Assembly (NCBI GenBank): GCA_024743255.1 | Contig: JANSWY010000011.1 | Span: forward strand, 33,168-97,167 | Origin: a bacterium | Lineage (GTDB): Bacteria > Bacteroidota > Bacteroidia > Cytophagales > Cyclobacteriaceae | Reading direction: 5' to 3' | DNA: 64,000 nt | Shown here: positions 1 through 7,999 of the stretch, in pieces | Layout: each line of letters opens with the position of its first letter | Numbering within the stretch: the stretch's first letter is position 1 | Translations under genes and position numbers: made by a program | The notes under the pieces: model-generated | Seen by the model: the letters and a program-made list of their open reading frames with translations, nothing else | What the model was told of the DNA's origin: nothing | Databases searched by the model: none

Positions 1-1101
1 TTTAATGGTTCAGATGTGCCGGAAAGCAATCCCATTGAGCAGGTAAGTAGTAATTACTTCGTGGTTCGAACCAACGATGTGATCCCTCCAAATTCTCTTG
101 AATATTTCTTAAAAGCAGAACTCCAGAAAAGAACAATTGATTCGGATTTTGAATATACCATTTATGACTGTAGCAATCAGAATATAGTATTCAGTGAATA
201 TATTGATATAAACACCAGTGAAGAGCAACCTAAAGAAGAAGAGATACTTTCTCCTAAATACAAAGAGAATGAGTATTACTTTGGAGTCTTCTTCCCTCAT
301 AAAACAGCTAGTATAGTGAATCAAATGGGCATTTGGGTTTTCAGTAGCTCTGCTCTATTCATAGTAATTATATTCTTCACACTTGCCTTGTTTGTTATAT
401 TCCGACAAAAAAGACTTTCAGAAATTCAAAGGGATTTTGTCAACAACATGGCCCATGAGTTCAAAACTCCCATCTCTACTATATCACTTGCAAGTGACTA
501 CTTAAGTAAACCGGAGGCTTCTAAATCCCCTGAGAAACTTTCCAATTACGCATCAATCATTCAAAAGGAAAACAACCGATTGATGAATCAGGTGGAAAGG
601 GTACTTCAAATTGCTAAACCAGAAAAAGCCACTATTCTACAATTGCAGGAAGTTGATTTATTTGGAGTTATTACTGAAGCCCGAGAGCACTTAAAATTGA
701 TGCATCAGGAGACCCCAATAGAATTTGAGATTAACAACTCCTTTGGTACTTTGATGGTGAAGGCTGATAAAATGCATTTACACAACGCTATTTACAATCT
801 GATCGATAACGGAGTGAAGTACTGCAATCGCAACCCTAAACTCACACTGGACGTTGTTGAAAAATCGAAACAAATTACCCTGGAGATTTCTGATAATGGG
901 ATTGGTATTCCTGGTAAATACCAAAAGCTTATCTTCCAGAGGTTCTTTAGGGTTCCAAAAGGAGACCAGCACGATGTTAAAGGGTTTGGTATCGGTTTAT
1001 TCTATGTGAAAATGATATTGAAGAAAATGAATGGCAGTATTCGATTAGTTCATTCGGATGAAAGTGGTTCAAAATTCCAAATAAAAATCCCAGCAGTATG
1101 A
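1..1101 (+). CDS. Sensor histidine kinase, 5' end cut by window edge
   Basis: The frame is open from base 1, so the true start lies left of the window; the first possible internal start is a GTG at 16. What remains is the end of an extracytoplasmic sensor region, one membrane helix (about bases 325-405) and a complete kinase core. The phospho-acceptor His is in a HEFKTP motif (codon 454-456). The N box reads NLIDNG, the G1 box DNGIGIP, and GFGIGL forms the G2 lid. There is no HAMP domain between helix and H box. It overlaps the following response regulator by 4 bases (ATGA), so the two are translated as a pair. It is a clear paralog of the kinase at 3313-4935, sharing the RQKRLSEI linker and the (M/T)HEFKTPI box. 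The signal sensed is unknown. Confidence 0.93.
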   Translation, partial: FNGSDVPESNPIEQVSSNYFVVRTNDVIPPNSLEYFLKAELQKRTIDSDFEYTIYDCSNQNIVFSEYIDINTSEEQPKEEEILSPKYKENEYYFGVFFPHKTASIVNQMGIWVFSSSALFIVIIFFTLALFVIFRQKRLSEIQRDFVNNMAHEFKTPISTISLASDYLSKPEASKSPEKLSNYASIIQKENNRLMNQVERVLQIAKPEKATILQLQEVDLFGVITEAREHLKLMHQETPIEFEINNSFGTLMVKADKMHLHNAIYNLIDNGVKYCNRNPKLTLDVVEKSKQITLEISDNGIGIPGKYQKLIFQRFFRVPKGDQHDVKGFGIGLFYVKMILKKMNGSIRLVHSDESGSKFQIKIPAV

Positions 1102-1781
1102 CCAAAAAAGCCTCCATATTATTGGTAGAAGACGATCCGTCTTTGGGCTACTTAATGAAAGACGCCCTGGAAGATAACTACAATGTAAAATGGTTGGTGG
1201 ATGGTCAATACGCCAAGGAGAAGTTCAAAGAAGGCAATTTTGACGTCTGTCTGCTGGACATTATGCTTCCCAAAAAGGATGGTTTCTCAATAGCAGAAGA
1301 TATCAGATCAATCAATCAGCAAGTACCTATATTATTTGTTTCTGCCAAATCCATGGAAGAAGACAGAATTAAAGGTTTCATGAAAGGTGGTGACGATTAT
1401 ATCACCAAACCATTTTCAATGGATGAGCTTAAGTTAAGGATTGAAGTGTTTCTTAGGAGATCTGAATCCAAACCTAAGACAGAGGACCAAATAACAATTG
1501 GTCAATATGTTTTCACTCCACCTACTTTCACGTTATCACATCTTGGTGAGGAACAAAAATTGACCCGAAGGGAATCAGAATTGCTACAATACCTTGCAGT
1601 GAACCACACTCAGGTTATAAAAAGAGAGGACATCCTTAATGCGCTTTGGGGCAATGATGATTACTTCAATGGTAGAAGCCTTGATGTTTTTATTAGCAAG
1701 CTGAGAAAGTATCTTTCAAAGGATCCTGAAATCAAAATCAATAACTATCACGGTGTAGGGTTTCAGTTTCAAATCCCGTGA
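1098..1781 (+). CDS. OmpR/PhoB-family response regulator
   Basis: A 227-residue two-domain regulator. The receiver domain (about 1-120) has the acidic pair E11/D12-D13, the phospho-accepting Asp54 (codon 1257-1259) in LLDIMLP, and the conserved Lys in ITKPF. The switch position is Ser rather than Thr. The C-terminal half (about 130-227) is a winged-helix DNA-binding domain ending in the usual HGVGFQF hairpin. It overlaps the kinase stop codon by 4 bases and is surely its cognate partner. It is similar throughout to the regulator at 4928-5623. No target sites can be named from the sequence. Confidence 0.95.
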   Translation: MTKKASILLVEDDPSLGYLMKDALEDNYNVKWLVDGQYAKEKFKEGNFDVCLLDIMLPKKDGFSIAEDIRSINQQVPILFVSAKSMEEDRIKGFMKGGDDYITKPFSMDELKLRIEVFLRRSESKPKTEDQITIGQYVFTPPTFTLSHLGEEQKLTRRESELLQYLAVNHTQVIKREDILNALWGNDDYFNGRSLDVFISKLRKYLSKDPEIKINNYHGVGFQFQIP

Positions 1782-1862
1782 TATTGTAAGTGTAAATCAT
1801 ACACATTATTTGGTTATAACTAATTGATAATCATTTTAATAAAGAGGTAACCTTGATTCATT

Positions 1863-1891
1863 TTGCTATTTCCTCAAATGTGTTATATTTG
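1863..1891 (+). promoter_or_regulatory. Bacteroidota-type promoter for the 62-residue gene
   Basis: TTG at 1863-1865, an 18-base spacer, then TATATTTG at 1884-1891, an exact match to the Bacteroidota -7 consensus TAnnTTTG with a TTG -33 element. It would give a leader of about 70 bases before the ATG at 1970. It suggests that the small gene is transcribed on its own rather than only by read-through from the two-component operon. Confidence 0.55.
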
Positions 1892-1969
1892 TTAACCCCA
1901 AAAAGGAATACTTCACCATAGGACTTAATTGGGAAACTTTTTACGCAGGTATAATAACGGAACTCAAGC

Positions 1970-2158
1970 ATGGAAAACACTTTCCCATTCGACACTAAGT
2001 CAGAAGACGAATTAATTTTGTCAGCTACCAAAGAAATTCTCAATAACATCCAAAAAGCATTAGCATCAGCAAAATCATTAAAAGAGCAACATCAATGGCT
2101 TCAACACAAGTCGGTTGTAGAAAAGATGCTGGAGAAAAGAGGCTTCCTTCAATATTAG
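1970..2158 (+). CDS. Small hypothetical protein (62 aa)
   Basis: ATG start, 62 residues, no signal peptide or membrane segment. It is rich in Glu, Lys, Gln and Leu and is predicted by eye to be two amphipathic helices, with an acidic N-terminal stretch and a Lys/Gln-rich middle. It has its own exact TAnnTTTG promoter element at 1884-1891. It sits between the first two-component pair and the convergent T9SS protein. I do not recognise a family. The good promoter and the absence of a competing frame support it as a real gene; a helical adaptor or regulatory peptide is only a guess. Confidence 0.6.
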   Translation: MENTFPFDTKSEDELILSATKEILNNIQKALASAKSLKEQHQWLQHKSVVEKMLEKRGFLQY

Positions 2159-2161
2159 ACA

Positions 2162-2192
2162 CAAAAAAAGCTGACAGATTACTCCATCAGCT
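2162..2192 (-). terminator. Intrinsic terminator of the T9SS-cargo gene
   Basis: Inverted repeat AGCTGA (2069+100 = 2169-2174) with TCAGCT (2187-2192) and a 12-base loop. Read on the minus strand it is followed by a run of seven Ts (2163-2169 as As on the plus strand). It lies about 25 bases past the stop codon of the gene at 2216-3184. Confidence 0.6.
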
Positions 2193-2215
2193 CATGTTCA
2201 CTTTACGCCTAATAT

Positions 2216-3184
2216 TTATTCTAAAACTAATTTCTTGGTCATTTTCTTTTTGCCGCTTGCAATTTCGAGCAAGTAAATACCCGCATCCTGGTCACTCAAG
2301 TCCATCTCTTCCTTAAACAATCCACCAAAGCTGCTGAACGATTCAGAATACACCTCTTTCCCAGCAAGATCTAAAATCGTAACCTTTAATGGAGCTTGCT
2401 CTGGCATTTTGAATCTTAATGTAAATCTTCCATCATTTGGATTTGGATAGTAGCTAAGATCATCCACTTTCAAATTATTTGACTTACTGTATTTCGCTAC
2501 ATCATCGTCATCTGAATGGATATCAGAAATTGTTAGTGTCTTTCTTTCAATAATGATCATCTTGTTGCTTCCATTTTTAGGACTGACATGAAAATCAATA
2601 TTGAAATCATCAAATTGGCTATTGATGTCCTTTAATCTTTCCTTAACATCTTGTAAGGCCTCCTCCATTTCATCGGTGTATTCAAAGACATCAACGTCAA
2701 TGTCGTGTCCCATATCTTTCATTCTTTGCTTCAGGTCTTCAATACTCTCATCGCCATCCAAATGAAAAAAGAAGTTTTCTCCATCACTCTCAAGGTTCTT
2801 GAAAAACCCTTGCATTTCCTCAGAATCGAAGTTGAAGTCAAAGTTGTTATGCAAATCCATCATAATATCCTTTGAATCTCCAAAACTGAATGAAAAGGCA
2901 TTATCGTCATTACTAAACCAGTGAAAGTCTGGCTCTTCTCCAAAGAATTCTTTGTATTCAGGATCATTCTCCATTTCCTCTCTACTGGAATACGTTTTCT
3001 CAAACGTCTTTCTTTCTCCGTCAACGTCTTTAGTTACCTTCAAAGTGATAGAGCCATCATCTGAAGTTGACATCTCAATGGATTTGCTTGAAGATTGAGC
3101 ATTCGCTGCATCAGCAAACAAAACAAATAGCGATAGCAATATTACTGCCACCATCCCATTTCTTTTAAGTATTGATCTTTTCAT
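2216..3184 (-). CDS. Secreted acidic protein with type IX secretion sorting tail
   Basis: 322 residues. It has an N-terminal signal peptide (hydrophobic residues about 10-28, cleavage near ANAQ), a long very acidic middle region rich in Asp, Glu, Phe and Asn (about 80-215), and a C-terminal domain of about 80 residues. That domain has the Por secretion-tail features: YYPNPNDGRF, a central ILDLAGK strand, GIYLLEI and a basic KKMTKKLVL end. The family knowledge is that such tails direct export through the outer membrane by the type IX system. The middle region has no recognised fold. It is divergent from the kinase at 3313, with only 128 bases between starts, so joint control with that two-component pair is plausible. 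Confidence 0.88.
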   Translation of the reverse strand: MKRSILKRNGMVAVILLSLFVLFADAANAQSSSKSIEMSTSDDGSITLKVTKDVDGERKTFEKTYSSREEMENDPEYKEFFGEEPDFHWFSNDDNAFSFSFGDSKDIMMDLHNNFDFNFDSEEMQGFFKNLESDGENFFFHLDGDESIEDLKQRMKDMGHDIDVDVFEYTDEMEEALQDVKERLKDINSQFDDFNIDFHVSPKNGSNKMIIIERKTLTISDIHSDDDDVAKYSKSNNLKVDDLSYYPNPNDGRFTLRFKMPEQAPLKVTILDLAGKEVYSESFSSFGGLFKEEMDLSDQDAGIYLLEIASGKKKMTKKLVLE

Positions 3185-3300
3185 AATTCCTGTATTTTGA
3201 GTTTATGCTAAATTAGTTGGAAGGCTTTCCAATCACTGTTAAAGAGTGGTTAATTCTTGTTAAAAAAGGTTAAACTCAAACACTTAGCTAATCATTACCG

Positions 3301-3308
3301 TAAATTTG
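3301..3308 (+). promoter_or_regulatory. -7 promoter element just before the second kinase
   Basis: TAAATTTG is an exact TAnnTTTG match ending only 4 bases before the ATG at 3313. If used, transcription would start at or next to the start codon, giving a leaderless or near-leaderless mRNA. No TTG element is seen at the proper -33 distance, so the call is moderate. Confidence 0.4.
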
Positions 3309-3312
3309 AAGC

Positions 3313-4935
3313 ATGAAGAAAATTGCGCTTAAATGGATTATCTCACTAATGAGTCTCGCGATCGTAGGATTGATTGCGTTTCAGCTCTATTGGGTAGATA
3401 CTGTCATCAAAGCAAATGATGAGAGATTCAAGAAGGATGTGATGGAAGCCTTGAATCAGGTGGCGAATAAATTGGAAAAACAGGAGCTGCTCCTTTTTAC
3501 ATACGACAATTTCAGTACAAACCTGATGTGGAAAACACCCAATGTTGTATCAACCGGTGATGGGAATATTGAATTATTCGAAACCACATTCGAAAAGAAG
3601 ACCATAGATCCCAAAATGCAGATTGACAGCCAGAATTGGGATATGAAATATGATTTTCAGGTATTGGTGGAAGCTACCAATGAAATGAAAGAAAGGACAC
3701 ACTTCGAGACGGTAACCATAGATAACTCCGACAATGGATATGAAATTAAAATTGAGCGCAAATTAGATTCTCTTAAACAAGCAAACGAGCGATTAAAAAA
3801 CAACTTTGCCAAAGTAACTCGCAAGTCAGAGATGGTTCAGATGGTTATCCACGAACTGATTACAAACGACCGGTCATTAAAAAGCCGATTTGATTCAAAG
3901 CAACTAGATTCCCTGTTATATGCTGAGCTTAGAAATAAAGGAATTGATCTTGGTTATGAATATGCGGTGATTGACGATAGTGATAATTCTTTTATCCATA
4001 CTGTATCTCACGGTATTGAAGAATCCAATCATTATGATCTTTACGAAACTGATTTAAGAGCAAGCCTTTTCCCTAATGATATAATGGGAGAAACCGCTTT
4101 TCTTGCGATTACATTCCCAAATAAAAACAGCTATCTACTCAAAAAAGTAGGAAGTACCTTGGCCTCATCTTTGATACTTGTGTTGATCATTATGTTCTGC
4201 TTTGTTTATTCCATTCAGACTATTTTGAGACAAAAAAGACTGTCTGAAATTAAAAACGATTTCATCAACAACATGACTCATGAGTTTAAGACGCCTATTG
4301 CTACTGTATCATTGGCTTGTGAGGCATTGCAGGACAAAGATATCAGTAGTACAGAAACGATGAGATCCAGATATCTGAGCATAATCAGTGATGAAAACAA
4401 GAGACTCGGAGGTCAGGTTGAGAAGGTGCTTCAAATGGCAATTCTGGATAGGAATAATCTTAAACTGAAGAAAGAAGAATTGAATCTGCATCAGGTAATC
4501 AACAATGCAATTGATAAAATCAATGTTCTGGTTGAAGAAAAAGGAGGTGTAATTGAGGCTGAATTCAATGCTGAGAATGATATGGTTCGTGGTGACCAAC
4601 TTCACTTAACCAACATCATTAGTAACTTGCTTGATAATGCCAACAAGTATTCTCCAGAATCTCCTGAAATTAAGATTCAGACTTCAAGCAATACTCTTGG
4701 GTTGCTGATAAAAGTAAAAGACAAAGGAATTGGCATGACAAAAGATGCCATTAGAAATATTTTCAATAAATTCTATCGTGTTCCAACTGGAAATCTTCAT
4801 GATGTAAAAGGTTTCGGGCTTGGTCTGGCATATGTTAAAAACATGATTGATGCCCATGGCGGGACAATCTCTGTCACCAGCGAGCCAAAAAAAGGAAGTG
4901 AATTCACGATATTTTTACCATACTCACATGAGTGA
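3313..4935 (+). CDS. Membrane sensor histidine kinase
   Basis: 540 residues. A first membrane helix (about 7-27), a large periplasmic sensor region (about 30-275), a second helix (about 280-303), then the DHp and ATPase domains. The acceptor His is residue 323 (codon 4279-4281) in MTHEFKTP. The N box is NLLDNANKYSP, the G1 box DKGIGM and the G2 lid GFGLGL. The periplasmic part carries a long charged helical region and no recognised domain. It overlaps the following regulator by 8 bases. It is paralogous to the kinase at the left edge, but its whole sensor domain is present here. Its start is divergent from the T9SS-cargo gene. Confidence 0.96.
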   Translation: MKKIALKWIISLMSLAIVGLIAFQLYWVDTVIKANDERFKKDVMEALNQVANKLEKQELLLFTYDNFSTNLMWKTPNVVSTGDGNIELFETTFEKKTIDPKMQIDSQNWDMKYDFQVLVEATNEMKERTHFETVTIDNSDNGYEIKIERKLDSLKQANERLKNNFAKVTRKSEMVQMVIHELITNDRSLKSRFDSKQLDSLLYAELRNKGIDLGYEYAVIDDSDNSFIHTVSHGIEESNHYDLYETDLRASLFPNDIMGETAFLAITFPNKNSYLLKKVGSTLASSLILVLIIMFCFVYSIQTILRQKRLSEIKNDFINNMTHEFKTPIATVSLACEALQDKDISSTETMRSRYLSIISDENKRLGGQVEKVLQMAILDRNNLKLKKEELNLHQVINNAIDKINVLVEEKGGVIEAEFNAENDMVRGDQLHLTNIISNLLDNANKYSPESPEIKIQTSSNTLGLLIKVKDKGIGMTKDAIRNIFNKFYRVPTGNLHDVKGFGLGLAYVKNMIDAHGGTISVTSEPKKGSEFTIFLPYSHE

Positions 4936-5623
4936 TACCAAAATCTTAATAGTAGAAGACGACCCTAACCTGGGTCAGATATTAAATGAATATCTAGGGT
5001 TAAAAGGATTCAAAACTCATCTAAGTACAGATGGGGAAGCTGGATTGCATGCTTACAAAGCAGGTGACTATGACCTCTGCATTCTGGATCTGATGATGCC
5101 AAAAATGGATGGGTTCTCTCTTGCCAAAGAAATCAGAAAAGACAATGAAGATGTGCCGATAGTTTTCCTTACAGCTAAATCTATGAAAGAAGACGTGATT
5201 GAAGGCTTTAAAGTAGGTGCAGATGATTATCTCACCAAGCCTTTTAGCATGGAGGAACTTTTGCTACGTCTGGGAGCAATTTTAAAACGTTCCCGAAAAT
5301 CGGTGGTCCAGGATGAATTTCCTGAGCTTTATGAGCTTGGCGATTATAAATACAACTACCATCATCATCTTTTGACTTCATCTACTTCAGAAGTAAAATT
5401 GACTGGAAAAGAAAATGAGCTGCTTAGAATGTTTTGCGAAAATTTCAACCAGACAGTTGAGAGAGGAGCAGCACTAAAAAGAATCTGGGGTGATGATAGC
5501 TATTTCAATGCTCGTAGCATGGATGTGTATATCGCGAAGCTTAGAAAGCACCTAAAAGAAGACGAAAAGATTCAAATAATTACAGTACACGGACAGGGTT
5601 TTAAGCTTGTAAAGCTCAATTAA
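4928..5623 (+). CDS. OmpR/PhoB-family response regulator
   Basis: A 231-residue protein starting at the ATG at 4928, which overlaps the kinase stop by 8 bases. An in-frame start at 4847 would add 27 residues lying wholly inside the kinase and unlike any receiver domain, so it is rejected. The receiver has E10-D11-D12, phospho-acceptor Asp54 (codon 5087-5089) in LDLMMP, Thr in FLTAKS and the Lys in LTKPF. The C-terminal winged helix ends in HGQGFKLV. It is the partner of the upstream kinase and a paralog of the regulator at 1098-1781. Confidence 0.95.
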   Translation: MSDTKILIVEDDPNLGQILNEYLGLKGFKTHLSTDGEAGLHAYKAGDYDLCILDLMMPKMDGFSLAKEIRKDNEDVPIVFLTAKSMKEDVIEGFKVGADDYLTKPFSMEELLLRLGAILKRSRKSVVQDEFPELYELGDYKYNYHHHLLTSSTSEVKLTGKENELLRMFCENFNQTVERGAALKRIWGDDSYFNARSMDVYIAKLRKHLKEDEKIQIITVHGQGFKLVKLN

Positions 5624-5740
5624 TTTTACTATATTATTAAGGATAACCCCGTAAGAAAAAATACTTCGCCCCGGATAATCGCTGAACTTTAAAGTTTTAT
5701 TAAATTCCGGCTGATTTTAAGCCTGAAAAAACTATTTGCT

Positions 5741-6463
5741 ATGAGAATCGTTCCGTCTATTTCTGTAATTAATGGTAGAACAACCAGACTTACTCAAGGT
5801 GATTTTGCCAATGAGAAGATCTACGACATCAGTCCATTGGATGTAGCCAAGAAATTTGAGGACCATGGCATCAGCAGAATTCACCTAATTGATCTTGATG
5901 GCGCCACAAATGGATCACCAGTCAACTATCATGTATTGGAGATGATTGCAGGTCATACCAATCTCAAAGTAAATTTTGCCGGAGGAATTCACAATGATGG
6001 TGACCTCATCAAAGCTTTCGAATCGGGAGCTGAGAGTATTACATCAGCAACCATTGCGGTTTACGATAAGGAGCTATTTAGTTCATGGATCATGTCTTAT
6101 GGTCGTCAGAAAATTGCTTTAGGTGCAGACAGTTTAAATGGACTCATCAGAGTAGGTGGATGGCAGAAAGGCACTAAGATTGATCTTTTTGAGCATATTC
6201 AGTATTTCTACGACAGAGGTTTAAAATACCTAAAAACTACAGACATCTCCAGAGATGGTGCACTTGAAGGCCCTGCATTTGATCTTTATAAGCAAATAAT
6301 GGAGAGATTCCCGGATCTATGTGTATTTGCCAGTGGTGGTGTTAGAAATATGGATGATATCAGAAAACTAGATGAAGCTGGCATCTATGGTGTAATTTTC
6401 GGAAAAGCTTTTTATGAAGGAAGAATAACTCTTCAGGATCTTGACGAGTTAGCAGTTAAATAA
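5741..6463 (+). CDS. HisA-like TIM-barrel protein lacking the first catalytic Asp
   Basis: 240 residues that align end to end with phosphoribosylformimino-AICAR-P isomerase (HisA), a histidine-biosynthesis TIM barrel. Phosphate-binding loops are kept (FAGGI in the first half, FASGGVRN and GVIFGKAF in the second), as are the Asp in LGADS and the Thr/Asp of TTDISRDG. However, the N-terminal motif normally read as PAIDLIDG is PSISVING, so the catalytic Asp of strand 1 (Asp8 in Thermotoga HisA) is Ser8 here (codon 5762-5764). No other his gene is nearby; it stands alone behind a two-component pair. It may be a HisA paralog with a changed reaction, or a weakly active isomerase. Confidence 0.8.
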   Translation: MRIVPSISVINGRTTRLTQGDFANEKIYDISPLDVAKKFEDHGISRIHLIDLDGATNGSPVNYHVLEMIAGHTNLKVNFAGGIHNDGDLIKAFESGAESITSATIAVYDKELFSSWIMSYGRQKIALGADSLNGLIRVGGWQKGTKIDLFEHIQYFYDRGLKYLKTTDISRDGALEGPAFDLYKQIMERFPDLCVFASGGVRNMDDIRKLDEAGIYGVIFGKAFYEGRITLQDLDELAVK

Positions 6464-6482
6464 TTACACTTAACGGATTGTC

Positions 6483-6824
6483 TTAAAAGAATGAAGTTAA
6501 GATTCCTTCATCCCTGGAATCTTCATACTTGAATTTGTATAGGAAGTAGAAAATGAAGTTGTACTTGTTAACAGATTCACTCTTTTCTACTGTCTCCGGC
6601 TCTACTTCAACATCATCGTTATCGTTAGTAACGTTATCTGCAACATCAGAATCATCGTCATCAATCAGAGTAGACGCATCTTCATGTTGATTATCAGATT
6701 TGCCAGGATTTTCTTTTAATCTATTTGGTTGTTGCTGCTGGTCCTGCTGAGGAACAGTAATACCGTAGGAAGGGATTCCCAGGGTTAATGTTAGTAGTAT
6801 TATCGTAGCAATTGACCTTAGCAC
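6483..6824 (-). CDS. Small secreted acidic protein of unknown function
   Basis: 113 residues. An N-terminal signal peptide (hydrophobic about 5-20, likely cleavage after the YGI region) is followed by a Gln/Pro/Asn-rich segment and a disordered run of Asp, Glu and Val (about 45-85). The C-terminal 30 residues are different: aromatic and ordered, with Tyr, Phe and Lys and an FLYKFKYED-type segment. That pattern suggests a flexible linker carrying a short conserved tail. It is convergent with the HisA-like gene (19 bases between stops). No family recognised. Confidence 0.6.
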   Translation of the reverse strand: MLRSIATIILLTLTLGIPSYGITVPQQDQQQQPNRLKENPGKSDNQHEDASTLIDDDDSDVADNVTNDNDDVEVEPETVEKSESVNKYNFIFYFLYKFKYEDSRDEGILTSFF

Positions 6825-6926
6825 AATTCAGAAATATAGAGCGTATAACGTTCTCATTATCAAAAAGGTTTGCCAATATGCTAAAATTTTCTCAGAAATA
6901 CACCAAGTTTCTCCGATAAGTACCAA

Positions 6927-7703
6927 TTATTCTACAAATATTAGCACATATGCGAACGCTCCAATCATTCCCAGAAGTATAATTGTGATGTATGATAATA
7001 TCCAAAGGAACAAAGCCTTCAATACCCCAAGAATCTTCTGTTTGATCTGGTAAAAACCCAACACTCCAAAGATTATGTAAATCAGTGACAAAAATGTTAT
7101 CAGAAGTGAAAACCAGCCAAACCCTATTTTGAACATTACAATTGCAATGATTGTCAACCAAAGTGTGTGACCTGTGAGGTACATGTAAATCACACTATGC
7201 TCTATGTAATTGAAGCCCCTTTTACGATAAAACAGTTTTGACCAAAGAGCAAGAAACGGAATAAACATCAGAGATACCCACCTGAAATTATCAGACATCC
7301 AATCCATCATATTTGTCATAAATTTCTGCTGATCTTCAGTATTTTGTTCTGGCTGTACAACACCCATATAATCCTGACTGCTTTGCAAAAACTCTTTGAC
7401 ATCCACGTTAAGAAACTCGAATGTTAGGATCATGATAGTAGATACGAGGAACAGATAGGCCAACGGCCCAATATATTTAACTCTGTTCCCTTGTATGTAT
7501 GTTCTTGCAACCAGTCCGGGACTAGTGGTTAAACCTCTTATTGTTCTACCAAATTTATTATCCCACCCCAGCCACTTGGAAGAAAATTCCAGGAACAGTT
7601 CTTTCCATGTGAGAGGTCTTACCGTCTGATGCTGCCCACAGTGTGTACAGTATTCTCCTGGTGCTTCATTGCCACAGTTTATGCAAATGTTTTCTTCAGG
7701 CAT
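6927..7703 (-). CDS. DUF3667 membrane protein with zinc ribbon
   Basis: 258 residues. The N-terminus is a four-cysteine zinc ribbon (CxxC at about residues 7-10 and again at 19-22). It is followed by the conserved block with TWKELFLEF and LTTSPG, then about five hydrophobic helices (about 80-102, 140-160, 170-192, 195-215, 230-255). This is the layout of the DUF3667 family, widespread in Bacteroidota and of unknown function. No neighbour suggests a role. Confidence 0.85.
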   Translation of the reverse strand: MPEENICINCGNEAPGEYCTHCGQHQTVRPLTWKELFLEFSSKWLGWDNKFGRTIRGLTTSPGLVARTYIQGNRVKYIGPLAYLFLVSTIMILTFEFLNVDVKEFLQSSQDYMGVVQPEQNTEDQQKFMTNMMDWMSDNFRWVSLMFIPFLALWSKLFYRKRGFNYIEHSVIYMYLTGHTLWLTIIAIVMFKIGFGWFSLLITFLSLIYIIFGVLGFYQIKQKILGVLKALFLWILSYITIILLGMIGAFAYVLIFVE

Positions 7704-7906
7704 GGTTTGGTTTGTTTGTAAAACAGAAATTTACGAATTATCCTAATTGAATAGAACTTTCAAATTCGTTATTGAGAACAGAAATGGCAAATGATCCAAC
7801 AATTAATTTATTGAATGGCCTATTTATTTCAATTTCCTGAAATCCTTTTAAAACCTTTTTTGTTGTACCTGAGTCAATTAGATTTGATGTCCCAATATTT
7901 ATTAAT

Positions 7907-7981
7907 GGAGTATTAGCTCAGTTGGTTTAGAGCATCGCCTTGACAGGGCGGGGGTCACTGGTTCGAATCCAGTATACTCCA
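7907..7981 (+). tRNA. tRNA-Val (anticodon GAC)
   Basis: Full cloverleaf: acceptor GGAGTAT (7907-7913) pairs with ATACTCC (7974-7980). The D arm is GCTC/GAGC, the anticodon stem CGCC/GGCG, and the loop TTGACAG gives anticodon GAC. The T arm has CTGG-TTCGAAT-CCAG. Base 7981 (A) is the discriminator; CCA is not encoded. The region 7704-7906 upstream shows nothing else I can name beyond its promoter space. Confidence 0.95.
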
Positions 7982-7999
7982 CTTATCATCATCCATATC

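Noticed and set aside
2095..2316. Plus-strand open frame overlapping the T9SS gene end
   Set aside because: Out of frame with the small gene at 1970 and antisense to the sorting tail; it also crosses the terminator.
4847..4927. Longer start for the second response regulator
   Set aside because: The extra 27 residues lie inside the kinase gene and do not resemble a receiver; the ATG at 4928 gives the normal family start.
7940..7999. Longer start for the GH25 protein
   Set aside because: It would be encoded within the tRNA-Val gene; the ATG at 8000 starts a normal signal peptide.
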